Below, one piece after another: positions 27,034 to 36,596 of a stretch of DNA of 64,000 bases. Under the pieces are notes generated by a model, which worked only from the letters and a program-made list of their open reading frames with translations, searched no databases and was not told the origin of the DNA. This stretch comes from Bifidobacterium mizhiense (GTDB lineage Bacteria > Actinomycetota > Actinomycetes > Actinomycetales > Bifidobacteriaceae). A program made the position numbers and the translations under genes. Position 1 is the stretch's first letter. Each line of letters begins with the position of its first letter. The DNA is taken from NCBI RefSeq assembly GCF_020884755.1, contig NZ_BPWE01000001.1:124001-188000 (forward strand), read 5' to 3'.

Positions 27034-29733
27034 TCATTCCTCAGCAAGAGCCACAACCGGTGGAGTCCTGTTGACGCGTCTTGCTGGCAGGACGCTTGCC
27101 AGGATCGCCGCTACGAGCGCCACCACCAGAATCACCAGTCCAGTGGACCAGGGAATGGGGAAAGCCACAGTCCCCAGAGAGGAGAAGATCTCATAGGCTG
27201 CAGCCCAGCCGAAGAGCAGGCCCAGGACCATGCCAGACAAGGACGACCCCAGGGCTATCAGCCCTGATTCCACAGCCAGGGACCGTCTGATCTGCTTGCG
27301 GGTCATCCCGATGGCCCGCAGAGTGGCGGACTCACGCCGACGTTCCAGCACCGAAAGGGAAAGCGTGTTGGCAACGCCGATCAAGGCGATGGCAACTGCC
27401 ACCGCCAGCAGGGCCAGGATGATCTTGAGCAGGTTGTCGATGGTCCGGTCCCACTGTTGCTTCTCAGCCAGCCCGCCCTTCACGGAAACAGCCGAATACC
27501 CAGAAAGCGCACTCTTCACCTTGTCTATGAACGCCGAGACTGTTGGCGAGCCATCGACCTTGGCCCAGATCTGCACGGTCTGAGGCTGAACGCCATTGAG
27601 CGAGGATGAGTCGGTCAGGCCATATAAATCGCTGGCATCAATCCCCTGGAAGGGCGCGTAGACACTGGTCACAAAGAGTCTTTGAGCCACCGATGCGGAT
27701 CCGCCTTGAGCGTCGCCTTGAATCGGGTTGAGTACATTGAGCCCCAGATTTCCGCCGTCATGAAAATCCTTCTGTTTATCCATGAGGCTTTTGGGAAGCA
27801 GAAGGGCATCTTGTCCGGAAAGATCCTTGCCGACCTTGGCATTCAGGAGGCGATCGATCTTGTTTGAATCCAGAGCGAAAATAGTCATTCCTGCACCGTT
27901 CTGGCCGCCTGATTTGACCATGGCAGCATACTGGGGCACCAGTTCGGCCTGTGCGACCCCGTCGATCCGTCGAATGGCGCTCAGAGCCTTGTCATCCAGA
28001 CCATCGGCACTAATCTGCAGATCTACCGAGTAGTGCTCATCCAGCATGTCGGCCATGGTCTGCTTAGCGCCGGCGGCGCCTGTGGTCAGGGTGGCGACCA
28101 GCGTCACGCCAATCAGGAGGGCGGTACCCGTAGCCGCCACACGGGAATGATTCCGAGCTATGTTAGCCACGGCGATTGTGGACGAGGGTCCAATCCGCGA
28201 AACCAGGGAACCGACTCCCTTGAGCATGAAAGGAATCCAACGATTGGCGCTGAAAAGGATACCTAGGAAGGCAAGGACAATGCCGATGACAGCCATGGCA
28301 GCGACGATATTCGGCCCGTCTCCGGATGCTTTGCTGGCCTTGTCTGCCGTGACATTAAGCCTGACCTGCCAGAGAGACCAGACCGTCATGGTGATGCCCA
28401 GCAGAATCATGACCACACTGACAAACAGACGTATCCTGCTCGTCCGCTTGTTCTGCAGAAGATCGGCAGGCCTCAGCGCCTCCAAAGGACTGACCCTGGT
28501 AGCGGCCCATGAAGATCCCAGGGAAGCCAAGACCGTAACGACGATGCCGAAAACGAGAGGCACCAGGATGACTGCCGGAGTCAGCTTCAATTGGAAGTAG
28601 AGGGAACTCGTATGAGCCTTGGCTACACCCAGAATGGCCATGATGCCGATGGCGGCGCCGACCCCGATCAGGGAGGCCACAGCCCCCAGGATGACGGAGC
28701 GCAACAGGACGCTGGCCCGGACCTGCCCCTTATTGGCGCCAATCGTCCTCAGGAGGGCCAGGTAGCGACGTTGCCGAGCCACCATGACCTGGAAGGTGTT
28801 AGCTATGACGGTGGCAGCCACGAACATGGCCAGCGTGCCAAAGACCAGAAGGAAAGTGGTCACGGGGTTTTGGGAGCCGCCGAGTGCGGTCTTGACCAGT
28901 CGGTCCTCCATAGTGTGACGGTTTTCAAGGGAATAGCCGGAAGGCATGAGCTTGCGCAGAGAGGCCAGACTCCCATCGAGGTCGCTGCCCTGTCCGGCAA
29001 CATTCAGGTAGATGTTCTGGGCATACAGGTTACCCATGTTGCCAAGACCTGCTGTAGCCATCAAGGCATCTATGGTCTTGGGGGTCAGCACGATTGCGCC
29101 GCCCGATTCGCCAAACCTGCCGCCCTCGTTGCCCTGGTTCGAACTGACACCCGACAAAGTCAGCGGCCTCGATACGAACCTGCCCGCAACCTGGTCAGCG
29201 CTGGCTTGCCCTTTCGGCCCAAGGTCCTCGGAAATATAGAGCATGTCAGGCGAGAGGTTCAGATTCACCTTGTCGCCCAGAGAGAGTTTGAGCCTGGACA
29301 CAGTCGGCCCGGGTAGGACCACCTGGTCATCAGCGCTAGGCCAGGATCCCTTGGACAGACCGACCGGCATCAGCGACGAATCCGCCATAGGAATGGCAAT
29401 CACGCTCTCGCTCTTGACCTTGCCGGCGCGGACATCCGCCATGAGCTGCGTGTCTGATCTGACTGCGTGAACACCTGGGACTTTTGCCAGCTCCTCGGTT
29501 TTGAAGTCCTTTACCCTTTTCTGCTCTGAATGGTTGCCTTCCGCTGGGATGATGGCGTAGTTGGCCTGGGCGGCATCGGATGAGACCATCCGCCGCATGG
29601 AAACATCCATGGTGTTGCCGAAGAGGAAGGTCATGGCGATAAACAGTGTTCCGACAACAATGGCGATGCCAGCGGGAATCATCATGCCCAGGTCATGCCG
29701 CATCATTTTCCTAGCAACGAACCACATGAGCAT
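27034..29733 (-). CDS. FtsX-type ABC transporter permease 2
   Basis: An 899-residue paralogue of the permease at 23027 with the same order: N-terminal TM after MLMWFVARKMMRHDL, extracytoplasmic domain, TM block with VMVARQRRYLALLRTIGANK, second block with NIARNHSRVAATGTALLIGVTLVATL, and C-terminal ERRRESATLRAIGMTRKQIR plus TM helices. It starts five bases after its ATPase gene. Substrate unknown. Confidence 0.9.
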   Translation of the reverse strand: MLMWFVARKMMRHDLGMMIPAGIAIVVGTLFIAMTFLFGNTMDVSMRRMVSSDAAQANYAIIPAEGNHSEQKRVKDFKTEELAKVPGVHAVRSDTQLMADVRAGKVKSESVIAIPMADSSLMPVGLSKGSWPSADDQVVLPGPTVSRLKLSLGDKVNLNLSPDMLYISEDLGPKGQASADQVAGRFVSRPLTLSGVSSNQGNEGGRFGESGGAIVLTPKTIDALMATAGLGNMGNLYAQNIYLNVAGQGSDLDGSLASLRKLMPSGYSLENRHTMEDRLVKTALGGSQNPVTTFLLVFGTLAMFVAATVIANTFQVMVARQRRYLALLRTIGANKGQVRASVLLRSVILGAVASLIGVGAAIGIMAILGVAKAHTSSLYFQLKLTPAVILVPLVFGIVVTVLASLGSSWAATRVSPLEALRPADLLQNKRTSRIRLFVSVVMILLGITMTVWSLWQVRLNVTADKASKASGDGPNIVAAMAVIGIVLAFLGILFSANRWIPFMLKGVGSLVSRIGPSSTIAVANIARNHSRVAATGTALLIGVTLVATLTTGAAGAKQTMADMLDEHYSVDLQISADGLDDKALSAIRRIDGVAQAELVPQYAAMVKSGGQNGAGMTIFALDSNKIDRLLNAKVGKDLSGQDALLLPKSLMDKQKDFHDGGNLGLNVLNPIQGDAQGGSASVAQRLFVTSVYAPFQGIDASDLYGLTDSSSLNGVQPQTVQIWAKVDGSPTVSAFIDKVKSALSGYSAVSVKGGLAEKQQWDRTIDNLLKIILALLAVAVAIALIGVANTLSLSVLERRRESATLRAIGMTRKQIRRSLAVESGLIALGSSLSGMVLGLLFGWAAAYEIFSSLGTVAFPIPWSTGLVILVVALVAAILASVLPARRVNRTPPVVALAEE

Positions 29734-29738
29734 TCCCC

Positions 29739-30629
29739 TCAGCGATGAGCAGCCGAGTCAGCTGTAGCTGCGGAGCCCATGACTTCCTCGGAGAGCAAAG
29801 CGTTCATGGAATCCACGGTTGGTCTGTCCTGATCTGCCACGATTCGCCCATCCGCAAACACCAAAGCCCGATCGGCAAAGGAGGCCGCGAAGACATCATG
29901 CGTGACCATGATGATGGTCTGCCCCAGCTCGCGAACCGAATCCCGCAGGAAGCTGAGCACCTCGGTCGAGGAGGCTGTGTCCAGGTTTCCGGTGGGTTCG
30001 TCCGCAAAGACAATGGAAGGTTTGGTGATGAGGGCCCTGGCGATGGCCACACGTTGCTGCTGGCCACCCGAAAGCTCGCTGGGCCGGTGAGTCAGCCTCT
30101 CCTCCAGGCCCAGGGTCTTGGCCAGAACCTCCAGCCAAGCTGTGTCTGGCTTGGCCCCATCCAGGATCAGAGGCATGAGGATATTCTGCTTGGCCGTAAA
30201 CATGGGCAGGAGGTTGAAACTCTGGAAAATGAAGCCCAGACTCTGGCGCCTCAAGAGGGTCAGCTGATTGTCGTTGAGCTTGGTCAGATCGACCACGCCC
30301 CTCCGCCCTCCTTGACGACGGGCCCGCCTGCCCTTCACACCGGCGGCATCGGTCCCGTTCAGGTAGACATGTCCGGAGGTAACGGTGTCCAAGCCCGCCA
30401 AGGTGTGCATGAGGGTGGACTTGCCCGACCCGGAGGGACCCATGATGACCGTGAACCTACCCCGTTCGAATTCGACATCTACACCCCGCAGGGCATGGAC
30501 CAGGTTCTCCCCACTCCCATAGTCCTTGGTCAGTCCCTTGGCCTTGATGGCCACCTGAGCGATCTGCCTCGGTTTCCCCGCACCGGACGACGAATCGGAA
30601 GACACCCTCGTCTTTGCTCCATGTTTCAT
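29739..30629 (-). CDS. ABC transporter ATP-binding protein 2 (MacB/LolD type)
   Basis: A 296-residue ATPase: Walker A GPSGSGKST, Q-loop FQSFNLLPMFTAKQN, signature LSGGQQQRVAIARAL, Walker B IVFADEPTGNLD, MVTHD. A basic insert (GVKGRRARRQGGRRG) follows the LAGLDTVTSG segment. The pair 27034/29739 is a tandem duplicate of 23027/25707 on the same strand. Confidence 0.93.
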   Translation of the reverse strand: MKHGAKTRVSSDSSSGAGKPRQIAQVAIKAKGLTKDYGSGENLVHALRGVDVEFERGRFTVIMGPSGSGKSTLMHTLAGLDTVTSGHVYLNGTDAAGVKGRRARRQGGRRGVVDLTKLNDNQLTLLRRQSLGFIFQSFNLLPMFTAKQNILMPLILDGAKPDTAWLEVLAKTLGLEERLTHRPSELSGGQQQRVAIARALITKPSIVFADEPTGNLDTASSTEVLSFLRDSVRELGQTIIMVTHDVFAASFADRALVFADGRIVADQDRPTVDSMNALLSEEVMGSAATADSAAHR

Positions 30630-30715
30630 ACTCCCATCTTACCCACCAGAACGTTTCCGCCTGACTGGTCAGGTGCTCTCTGCCACTGGAGAGAGGGAAT
30701 GAGAGGGCATATACA

Positions 30716-30757
30716 AAGGTGCCCATCGAAACGTAATGAGGTTTCGACAGGCACCTT
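30716..30757 (-). terminator. intrinsic terminator of the sulfhydrylase gene
   Basis: AAGGTGCC...TCGAAAC and GTTTCGA...GGCACCTT form a long stem with an 8-base loop. Read on the minus strand it ends in TTTG, 70 bases past the stop at 30825. Confidence 0.65.
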
Positions 30758-30824
30758 CTGCTTCTGTGCCTTCTCGGTCATATATCGCGCAGATATGGCA
30801 CCAAGAAGGAAGTGTGATTGCCGG

Positions 30825-32144
30825 TTACTTGGCCAGACCGGACTCCTTCAATGCCTGGAAGGCACCCTTGAGGTCATCCAGAATGTCCTCGATGTTCTCC
30901 GTGCCGATGGAGAGCCTGATGGTACCGGGATGGATGGCCTGATCCTCCAGCTCCTCCGGCGTCTCCTGGGAGTGGGTGGTCGATGCCGGATGGATGGCCA
31001 ACGACTTCACATCAGCCACGTTGGCCAGGAGGGAGAAGAGGTGCAGGTTGTTGATGAAGACCCTGGCCGCATCCTTGCCGCCCTTCAGATCGAAGGTAAA
31101 GATGGAACCAGCGCCGTTGGGGAAGTAGCGCTTGTAGAGCTCGTGGTCGGGACGCCCCTCGATGGCCGGATGGCTGACCGACTCCACCTCCGGCACGGTC
31201 TGCAGGTAATCCACTACCTTCAGGGCGTTCTCGACGTGACGCTCAACCCTCAGCGAGAGCGTCTCGGTCCCCTGCAGGAGGAGGAAGGCTGCAAAGGGCG
31301 AGATGACGGCACCGGTGTCGCGCAGGAGGATGGCGCGAATGCGGGTGACGAAGGCCGCAGCGCCCAGATCCTGGTAGAAGCGCAGGCCATGGTAGCTGGG
31401 GTCAGGCTCGGTCAGGGTGGGGAACTTGCCGGGCACTGCCGCCCAGTCGAACTGTCCGCCTTCCACGACGACCCCGCCCAGGGTGGTGCCATGGCCGCCG
31501 ATGAACTTGGTGGCCGATTCCACGACGATGTCAGCCCCGTGCTCCAGCGGACGGAAAAGGTAAGGAGTGGCGAAAGTGTTGTCGACGATCACCGGGAGGT
31601 TATGGTCATGAGCGATCTTGGAGATGGCCTCAAAATCGGGCAGGTCGGCGTTGGGGTTGCCGAAGGTCTCGAAGAAGACCAGCTTGGTATTGTCCTGGAT
31701 GGCCGACTCGAAATTGGACGGGTCCGAAGGATCCACGAAGGTGGTCTCGACACCATCGCGGGGCAGAGTGTGCTTGAGGAGGTTGAAGGTGCCGCCGTAG
31801 ATGTTCTTGGAGGACACGATATGGTCCCCGGTCTGGGTGATGTTCCGGAAGGCATACTCCACCGCTGCCGCTCCCGAAGCCACGGCCAAACCGGCGGTGC
31901 CGTTCTCCAGGGCGGCGATCCTGTCCTCGAAGACCCCCTGGGTGGAGTTGGTCAGGCGGCCATAGATGTTGCCCGGGTCCTTCAGAGCGAACCGGGCCTC
32001 GGCGTGATCGAAGTCGTGAAAGACGTAGCTGGTGGTGGCGTAGATGGGCACGGCCCGGGAATCAGTGGCTGGGTCGGCCTGCTCCTGGCCCACGTGGAGC
32101 TGAAGCGTCTCGAAATGGTACTTGTGCGGGTTCTGGTCGGTCAT
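30825..32144 (-). CDS. metY: O-acetylhomoserine sulfhydrylase / aminocarboxypropyltransferase
   Basis: PLP enzyme of the Cys/Met metabolism family that makes homocysteine (or methionine from methanethiol) from O-acetylhomoserine. The 439-residue length is that of the long MetY/Met17 subgroup. Seen are the N-terminal [37 protein letters not shown] and the PLP-lysine region [19 protein letters not shown] 32144 follows ATAGGAA; the longer frame upstream is not conserved. It is divergent from pdxY, whose product is needed to make its cofactor. Confidence 0.9.
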   Translation of the reverse strand: MTDQNPHKYHFETLQLHVGQEQADPATDSRAVPIYATTSYVFHDFDHAEARFALKDPGNIYGRLTNSTQGVFEDRIAALENGTAGLAVASGAAAVEYAFRNITQTGDHIVSSKNIYGGTFNLLKHTLPRDGVETTFVDPSDPSNFESAIQDNTKLVFFETFGNPNADLPDFEAISKIAHDHNLPVIVDNTFATPYLFRPLEHGADIVVESATKFIGGHGTTLGGVVVEGGQFDWAAVPGKFPTLTEPDPSYHGLRFYQDLGAAAFVTRIRAILLRDTGAVISPFAAFLLLQGTETLSLRVERHVENALKVVDYLQTVPEVESVSHPAIEGRPDHELYKRYFPNGAGSIFTFDLKGGKDAARVFINNLHLFSLLANVADVKSLAIHPASTTHSQETPEELEDQAIHPGTIRLSIGTENIEDILDDLKGAFQALKESGLAK

Positions 32145-32410
32145 GTCGATTCCTATCTGTTGGTGACGTGCGTCCTCGTCCATGTTCTTGAATGTGACCA
32201 TAAGCGGCACAAGCCCACCTGTTCAAGCCAGAAGGGACTTTTCGGTATCGTCCTTTTTTATAACAGCTTCCAAAAGGTTGAAAACTGGCCTTTTTTATCT
32301 CGCCATTGCACACGCGGCGGTTTCCGTTTAACCCCTCCGCTGTAGAGTCGAGTAAGCGACGGAGAAGACTCCGCTGCGAACAGCCTCAGCAGGCATGAAG
32401 GAGTTCAAAG
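32145..32410. other. divergent promoter region metY/pdxY
   Basis: AT-rich with two T-runs (32254-32259, 32290-32295). AAAAGG...CCTTTTTTATC around 32272-32298 forms a small hairpin with U-run on the plus strand that could be an attenuator or terminator. I do not recognise a riboswitch. Confidence 0.35.
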
Positions 32411-33301
32411 ATGGCCGGACAGACGGACGATCAGAACAGGCTCTACCAGCGCGACAGCAAGTACATCCCCCGAGTCGCCGCTGTGCATGACATGTGCGGG
32501 TATGGCAAGTGCTCGCTGACGGCCGCCATTCCCATCCTTTCGGCGGCCGGATGCGACGTTTGCCCGGTGCCCACCGCCCTGTTCAGCGCGCACACCATGT
32601 TCAAGGACTACACCTTCCATGACACCACCGAGATGCTGCCGGGATACTTGGATGCCTGGCAGAAGGAAGGCGTCGAACTGGACGGGATCTACAGCGGGTT
32701 CCTGGGCAGTGCCGAGCAGGTCGACATCATTCAGCGCATGTATCGCGAATACCCCAAGGCCCTGCGGCTGGTCGACCCGGTCATGGGCGACGGCGGATCC
32801 ATGTACCCCACCTACACCGAGGAAATGTGCCGGGCCGTGACCAATCTGGTCGATGGGGCCGACCTGCTCATGCCCAACTTGACCGAGGTCAGTCTGCTGA
32901 CCGGCATCGACTATGAAGGCCAGGACCTCGACGACGCCCAGGTTGGCGAGCGTCTGGGCCGCCTGCTGGACATGGGCGCGAAAAACGTCATCATCAAGGG
33001 CATCGACCGGAAGGACGGCAAGCTGCGCAACTTCGTGGCCTCGGCAGATCATGGTGGAGTCAGCGAGCGCACCGAGCTGGTCCACGACAAGCTGCCATTC
33101 ATGATCCACGGAACCGGCGATGCCTTTGCCTCCAGCCTCTGCGGGGCACTCTTTGCAGGACGAGGCCTGGCCGATGCCGCCCGGATCGCCGGCGAATTCG
33201 TCCGCTCAGCCATGCAGCACACGCGCAATCAGCCTGACTATCAGCAGCGCGGGGTCAGCTTCGAGCTGGACCTGGGGCAGATGACCGGATTGGTCGGGTA
33301 A
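32411..33301 (+). CDS. pdxY: pyridoxal/pyridoxamine kinase
   Basis: A 296-residue PdxK/PdxY-like kinase of the ribokinase superfamily, phosphorylating pyridoxal for PLP salvage. Visible are the N-terminal VAAVHDMCGYGKCSLTAAIP, the nucleotide-site DPVMGDGGSMYPTY, LMPNLTEVSLLTG and the catalytic GTGDAFASSLCGAL. ATG 32411 is preceded by GAAGGAG. Typical family length is about 285 residues. Confidence 0.9.
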   Translation: MAGQTDDQNRLYQRDSKYIPRVAAVHDMCGYGKCSLTAAIPILSAAGCDVCPVPTALFSAHTMFKDYTFHDTTEMLPGYLDAWQKEGVELDGIYSGFLGSAEQVDIIQRMYREYPKALRLVDPVMGDGGSMYPTYTEEMCRAVTNLVDGADLLMPNLTEVSLLTGIDYEGQDLDDAQVGERLGRLLDMGAKNVIIKGIDRKDGKLRNFVASADHGGVSERTELVHDKLPFMIHGTGDAFASSLCGALFAGRGLADAARIAGEFVRSAMQHTRNQPDYQQRGVSFELDLGQMTGLVG

Positions 33302-33361
33302 GGCGGTCACCTACACCTCAGGTAATAGCGTCATAGATCAACTGACCACAGGTTTCCATAG

Positions 33362-33396
33362 GACCCCGGAGCATTCCCTGCTTCGGGGTCTTCTTA
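33362..33396 (+). terminator. intrinsic terminator of pdxY
   Basis: GACCCCG...CGGGGTC stem (33362-33390) followed by TTCTTAT, 60 bases past the pdxY stop. Confidence 0.75.
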
Positions 33397-33399
33397 TAT

Positions 33400-33408
33400 C
33401 CCCCCCCC
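33400..33408 (+). repeat. run of nine C
   Basis: Homopolymer of 9 C just after the pdxY terminator and before the tetR promoter. It is not in a coding sequence. Confidence 0.7.
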
Positions 33409-33455
33409 ATGAGGTGAAACTCGGTAGCCGCCTACAGATAGGCATCCATGCGAAA

Positions 33456-33513
33456 TTGACACTTTGTCAAAGCCGGTTTTATACTTAAATCGTCAATGTT
33501 GACAAAGTGTCAA
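33456..33513 (+). promoter_or_regulatory. tetR promoter with two mirrored operators
   Basis: TTGACA (33456-33461), 18-base spacer, TATACT (33480-33485) make a near-consensus promoter. TTGACACTTTGTCAA (33456-33470) covers the -35, and its exact reverse complement TTGACAAAGTGTCAA (33499-33513) lies just after the expected start site. Each is a palindrome with TTGAC/GTCAA arms. Binding by the TetR protein encoded next would block both polymerase binding and escape. Confidence 0.8.
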
Positions 33514-33560
33514 AGTTCAGTTCCTGGGGTCGGCAGACTCCGGAAGGACAGGAAGTAACC

Positions 33561-34184
33561 ATGCAGGCATCAGCTACAGAAGACGGGTCAGTTGTCGCTC
33601 CGCGACCCTCGCGCAAGAGGTCCAGGAAAAGCGACGAAATCGTCCAGGCTGTGATCGATATCTGCAGGAGCAAGGGATTCTCTCACATCACCATCAAGGA
33701 CATCGCCAAGCAGGTGGGGATGACCAGGTCCCTCTTCTACCACTACTTTCCCGACAAGGAGACCCTGGCCCAGGCCATGGTGGACAAGTCCGTCAACCAG
33801 GTCCTGGCACGAATGGAGGAATGGAACAGGAAGCGGACACCTGGCGACGTCAAAGGAGCACTGGAGACCGTCGTACAGGTGGCCCGGTCGGTCATCGCCG
33901 ACAACAGCCCACTCCGACAGCAGATGATCCACTCGGGCAACGGAGGGCTCTACACGCGATTCGTGGACCAAGTCTCCACGGCCATAGCCGACTACTTCTG
34001 CCGGACAGCAGTTCAGGACTTCGCCAGACACCACCAGGATCAATTGCCCATCGACCATGTGCGTGAAATGCTGATCGTTCTGATTTCCGGTTTCATCACC
34101 CTCCTTAGAGTGCAGCCGGACACCAGCGACGAAACCTTCATCCGGATGGCCGCCCAGACGCTCCACCTGGAGCCCTACCTGTAA
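33561..34184 (+). CDS. TetR-family regulator
   Basis: A 207-residue TetR protein with HTH region IVQAVIDICRSKGFSHITIK, then DIAKQVGMTRSLFYHYFPDK, and an all-helical ligand domain with no recognisable ligand signature. I chose ATG 33561 (AGGAAG six bases before); the GTG at 33507 lies inside the second operator. The membrane protein gene follows 82 bases downstream, so both are probably under the mirrored operators. Confidence 0.92.
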   Translation: MQASATEDGSVVAPRPSRKRSRKSDEIVQAVIDICRSKGFSHITIKDIAKQVGMTRSLFYHYFPDKETLAQAMVDKSVNQVLARMEEWNRKRTPGDVKGALETVVQVARSVIADNSPLRQQMIHSGNGGLYTRFVDQVSTAIADYFCRTAVQDFARHHQDQLPIDHVREMLIVLISGFITLLRVQPDTSDETFIRMAAQTLHLEPYL

Positions 34185-34266
34185 AGCGACGGCGTCCTTC
34201 CCGACTTCCGCTGCCAAGAACCAAACCAACGAACGCCTGACACAGAACAGAAGAAAGGACATCGTC

Positions 34267-35262
34267 ATGTTGTTCCAAGTCTACGGAGCCAACGCCCCCT
34301 ACCAATGGCTGGGCTGGATTCTGGTCTTCGCATGCCTGATCGGTCTCAACGAGATCGCCAGGCGGAGCAAGACTGGAGGCATCATCTGCTTCCTGGCCAT
34401 TCCTGCTGCCCTGACCGCATACTTCCTGACCATCTACGTATCGGCGGCCTTCGGGGCCGACTGGGCGCTTCATAACCCAACCTACGTCCATATGACCAGC
34501 TGGTTCCACTATGCCAAGCTCTATGCCGCCACCGCTGGCTGCATCGGCTTCATGGCCCTCAAGTACGGATGGGGCAAGATCGGCAAATCCCACTGGTTCA
34601 AGTGCTTCCCCTTCATCATCGTCGCCATCAACATCCTGATCGCCGTGGTCTCCGACTTCGAATCCGCCTTGCGCGGGTGGGGCGGAACCTGGGTGTCCAC
34701 CGAGGGCATCACTCTGATGGGCGGCTGGCACAACATCTTCAATGGGGTGGCGGGCCTGATCAACATCTTCTGCATGACCGGAATCTTCGGCATCTACGCC
34801 TCCAAGGACCGTCGAGACATGCTCTGGCCCGACATGACCTGGGTCTTCATCATCTCCTATGACCTGTGGAACTTCTGCTACACCTACAACTGCCTGCCCA
34901 ACCACGCCTGGTACTGCGGCCTGGCCCTCCTCCTGGCGCCCACCTTCGCGAACTTCCTCTGGAACAAGGGAGGCTGGATCCAGAACCGGGCCAACACCCT
35001 GGCCATCTGGTGCATGTTCGCTCAGGTCCTGCCCATGTTCCAGGATTACTCGGTCTTCTCAACCCAGTCGGTCAACAAGGCCGGGGTCAACCTGACGGTC
35101 TCCATCCTCTCCCTGGCCGCCAACGTGCTCGCACTGGGCTACATCCTGGTCCGTGCACGCCGTCAGCACATCAACCCCTGGACCCAGGAGGTCTTCAAGG
35201 GAACCAGGGACTTCGACCAGGCCATCGCCCGTGCCGACATGAATGTGGTCACCGCGGCCTGA
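34267..35262 (+). CDS. multispanning membrane protein, DUF5692-like
   Basis: A 331-residue integral membrane protein with about nine hydrophobic segments, rich in Trp and Tyr, including GWILVFACLIGLNEIARRSK at the N-terminus and DLWNFCYTYNCLPNHAWYCG centrally. I recall the family as DUF5692; function unknown. The ribosome-binding site is AAAGGA. Control by the adjacent TetR suggests a role against a small molecule, as efflux or an inducible membrane function, but it is not a standard efflux family. Confidence 0.75.
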   Translation: MLFQVYGANAPYQWLGWILVFACLIGLNEIARRSKTGGIICFLAIPAALTAYFLTIYVSAAFGADWALHNPTYVHMTSWFHYAKLYAATAGCIGFMALKYGWGKIGKSHWFKCFPFIIVAINILIAVVSDFESALRGWGGTWVSTEGITLMGGWHNIFNGVAGLINIFCMTGIFGIYASKDRRDMLWPDMTWVFIISYDLWNFCYTYNCLPNHAWYCGLALLLAPTFANFLWNKGGWIQNRANTLAIWCMFAQVLPMFQDYSVFSTQSVNKAGVNLTVSILSLAANVLALGYILVRARRQHINPWTQEVFKGTRDFDQAIARADMNVVTAA

Positions 35263-35292
35263 TTCCTTCAGCCAGGCTACTAGGACCGATAT

Positions 35293-35329
35293 GGATGTGA
35301 CGCGGTTGCCCGAGGGCTGCGTCGCATCC
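35293..35329 (+). terminator. hairpin after the membrane protein gene
   Basis: GGATGTGACGC and GCGTCGCATCC pair (one mismatch) around a 15-base loop, 30 bases past the stop. There is no strong U-run. Confidence 0.55.
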
Positions 35330-35867
35330 ATCTAGTCCTCGTCAATCAGAAATTCGATTAATACCTAACAAATCAGCCATTTAGGCTATACAGCAATTCA
35401 GCAGCAGGAGACCAGAAAGTGCTTCTCAGGAAATCATCGGTTGCACCTCCTGGTCTCCTTTGATCTCTTTGGATCCCCACTCCCCTCATCCGGGTGAGAG
35501 ACAGCGACGAAGATCATCACAGGCTCTTTTTGTCTTGTCATATTCGCTGATTCCTTTATCTGCCTGTTGCCCTGCGTCCCTCACTTACTCGCTCTTCCAA
35601 GGGCTACTTGTTTCTACTTCCTTGATTTCTGCTTTTGGTTTCTGTTTCTTTGGTTTCTGCTTTCTCTCGTTTGTGCTTTCACCTCTATTTCAACATTTTT
35701 CTTCTTTCTGCCTCTGCCGCCCCTACTAATACTTGGATGAGTGCAACTGACACAAGGTCAACATCGGAAATCCACTTGTTCATCCACTTTGTCGCTATCG
35801 CAGGCTCATTCGACCACATGTCTGGTTCGAATTGTCGCCGACTTCCTCCCAGTGGTCTTCTAGAAAC
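35330..35867. other. 538-nt AT-rich, pyrimidine-skewed gap
   Basis: No gene is supported. AGGAGACCAG (35406-35415) and CTGGTCTCCT (35450-35459) form a perfect 10-bp inverted repeat ending in a T-rich run, possibly a terminator. From about 35510 to 35720 the plus strand is strikingly T/C-rich; an open frame there (35460-35729) encodes mostly Ser, Phe, Leu and Cys and looks like a compositional artefact. Confidence 0.45.
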
Positions 35868-36596
35868 ATGGACACACAAGCACTGACCAGACCAACTAAT
35901 CACCACACAGTCATCAATGACAGGAACGAGAGAACCGGTACCGACGATATAATTGCAGATCCATCGATCACGCAGTCCCTAAACGCTCTGCCCGATTTCA
36001 AAGGATCTGCTGATGATCCAGAAATCAATCAATCTTGGACGACCACATCAGATACAGGCAACGATGAATCTATCGACATAGGGCTGGCAGATATTGAACG
36101 ACAGATCAGAGCTAGCAGCATAAACAGCCGAGAGCTAGGACGATTGGGCGAGGACTACGCCTGCCAGTGGCTGCTGCAACGCAACTGGAAAATCCTGGCC
36201 CGAAATTGGAGAAGCCGGTTCGGTGAGCTGGACATCATCGCACTGGATCCGGAGGCGACTCTGGTATTCGTTGAGGTCAAAACCAGACGCACCGGTCGGT
36301 TCGGATCCCCAGAACAGGCTGTCGGCCCACGCAAACAGACTCACCTTCGCCGCGCTGCAGTCCAATGGCTGATCAGCCATGACCGAGATCCCAGCGCACG
36401 GCATCGCGGCACCCGTTTCGATGTCATCAGCCTGTCAGTCAAGTCCGACCCCAGTAGAAGCATGCATTCCGAGAACCCCTATCCCCTGGCTTCCAGTCAG
36501 GCATCCGCCAAGGCCGCCACAGGATCCAATTGTTCGGGCAGAGGCGGATGGAATCCGGGATCAGTCTTCCTCAGGCACACCAGGGAGGCCTTCTGA
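35868..36596 (+). CDS. YraN-family (UPF0102) putative endonuclease with long extensions
   Basis: The core, about residues 86-190, is the UPF0102 nuclease-like fold: RELGRLGEDYACQWLLQ, then RSRFGELDIIALD and FVEVKTRR, giving the E/D-ExK-type metal-site residues. The family is usually about 120 residues; here it is 242, with a polar Thr/Asp/Ser-rich N-terminal extension of about 85 and a C-terminal tail of about 50. ATG 35868 is chosen; a start 12 codons upstream is possible. Its TGA overlaps the ATG of comM (TGATG). Confidence 0.85.
   Translation: MDTQALTRPTNHHTVINDRNERTGTDDIIADPSITQSLNALPDFKGSADDPEINQSWTTTSDTGNDESIDIGLADIERQIRASSINSRELGRLGEDYACQWLLQRNWKILARNWRSRFGELDIIALDPEATLVFVEVKTRRTGRFGSPEQAVGPRKQTHLRRAAVQWLISHDRDPSARHRGTRFDVISLSVKSDPSRSMHSENPYPLASSQASAKAATGSNCSGRGGWNPGSVFLRHTREAF

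Noticed and set aside
29745-32345. A very long open frame antisense to the ATPase and sulfhydrylase genes
   Set aside because: It has no domain, runs through two well-identified genes on the other strand and is explained by high GC at third positions.
33400-33408. Run of nine C as a possible phase switch
   Set aside because: It lies after a terminator and outside coding sequence; its position relative to the tetR promoter (about 50 bases upstream) makes an effect unlikely. The run at 47852-47860 is likewise 3' of a gene.
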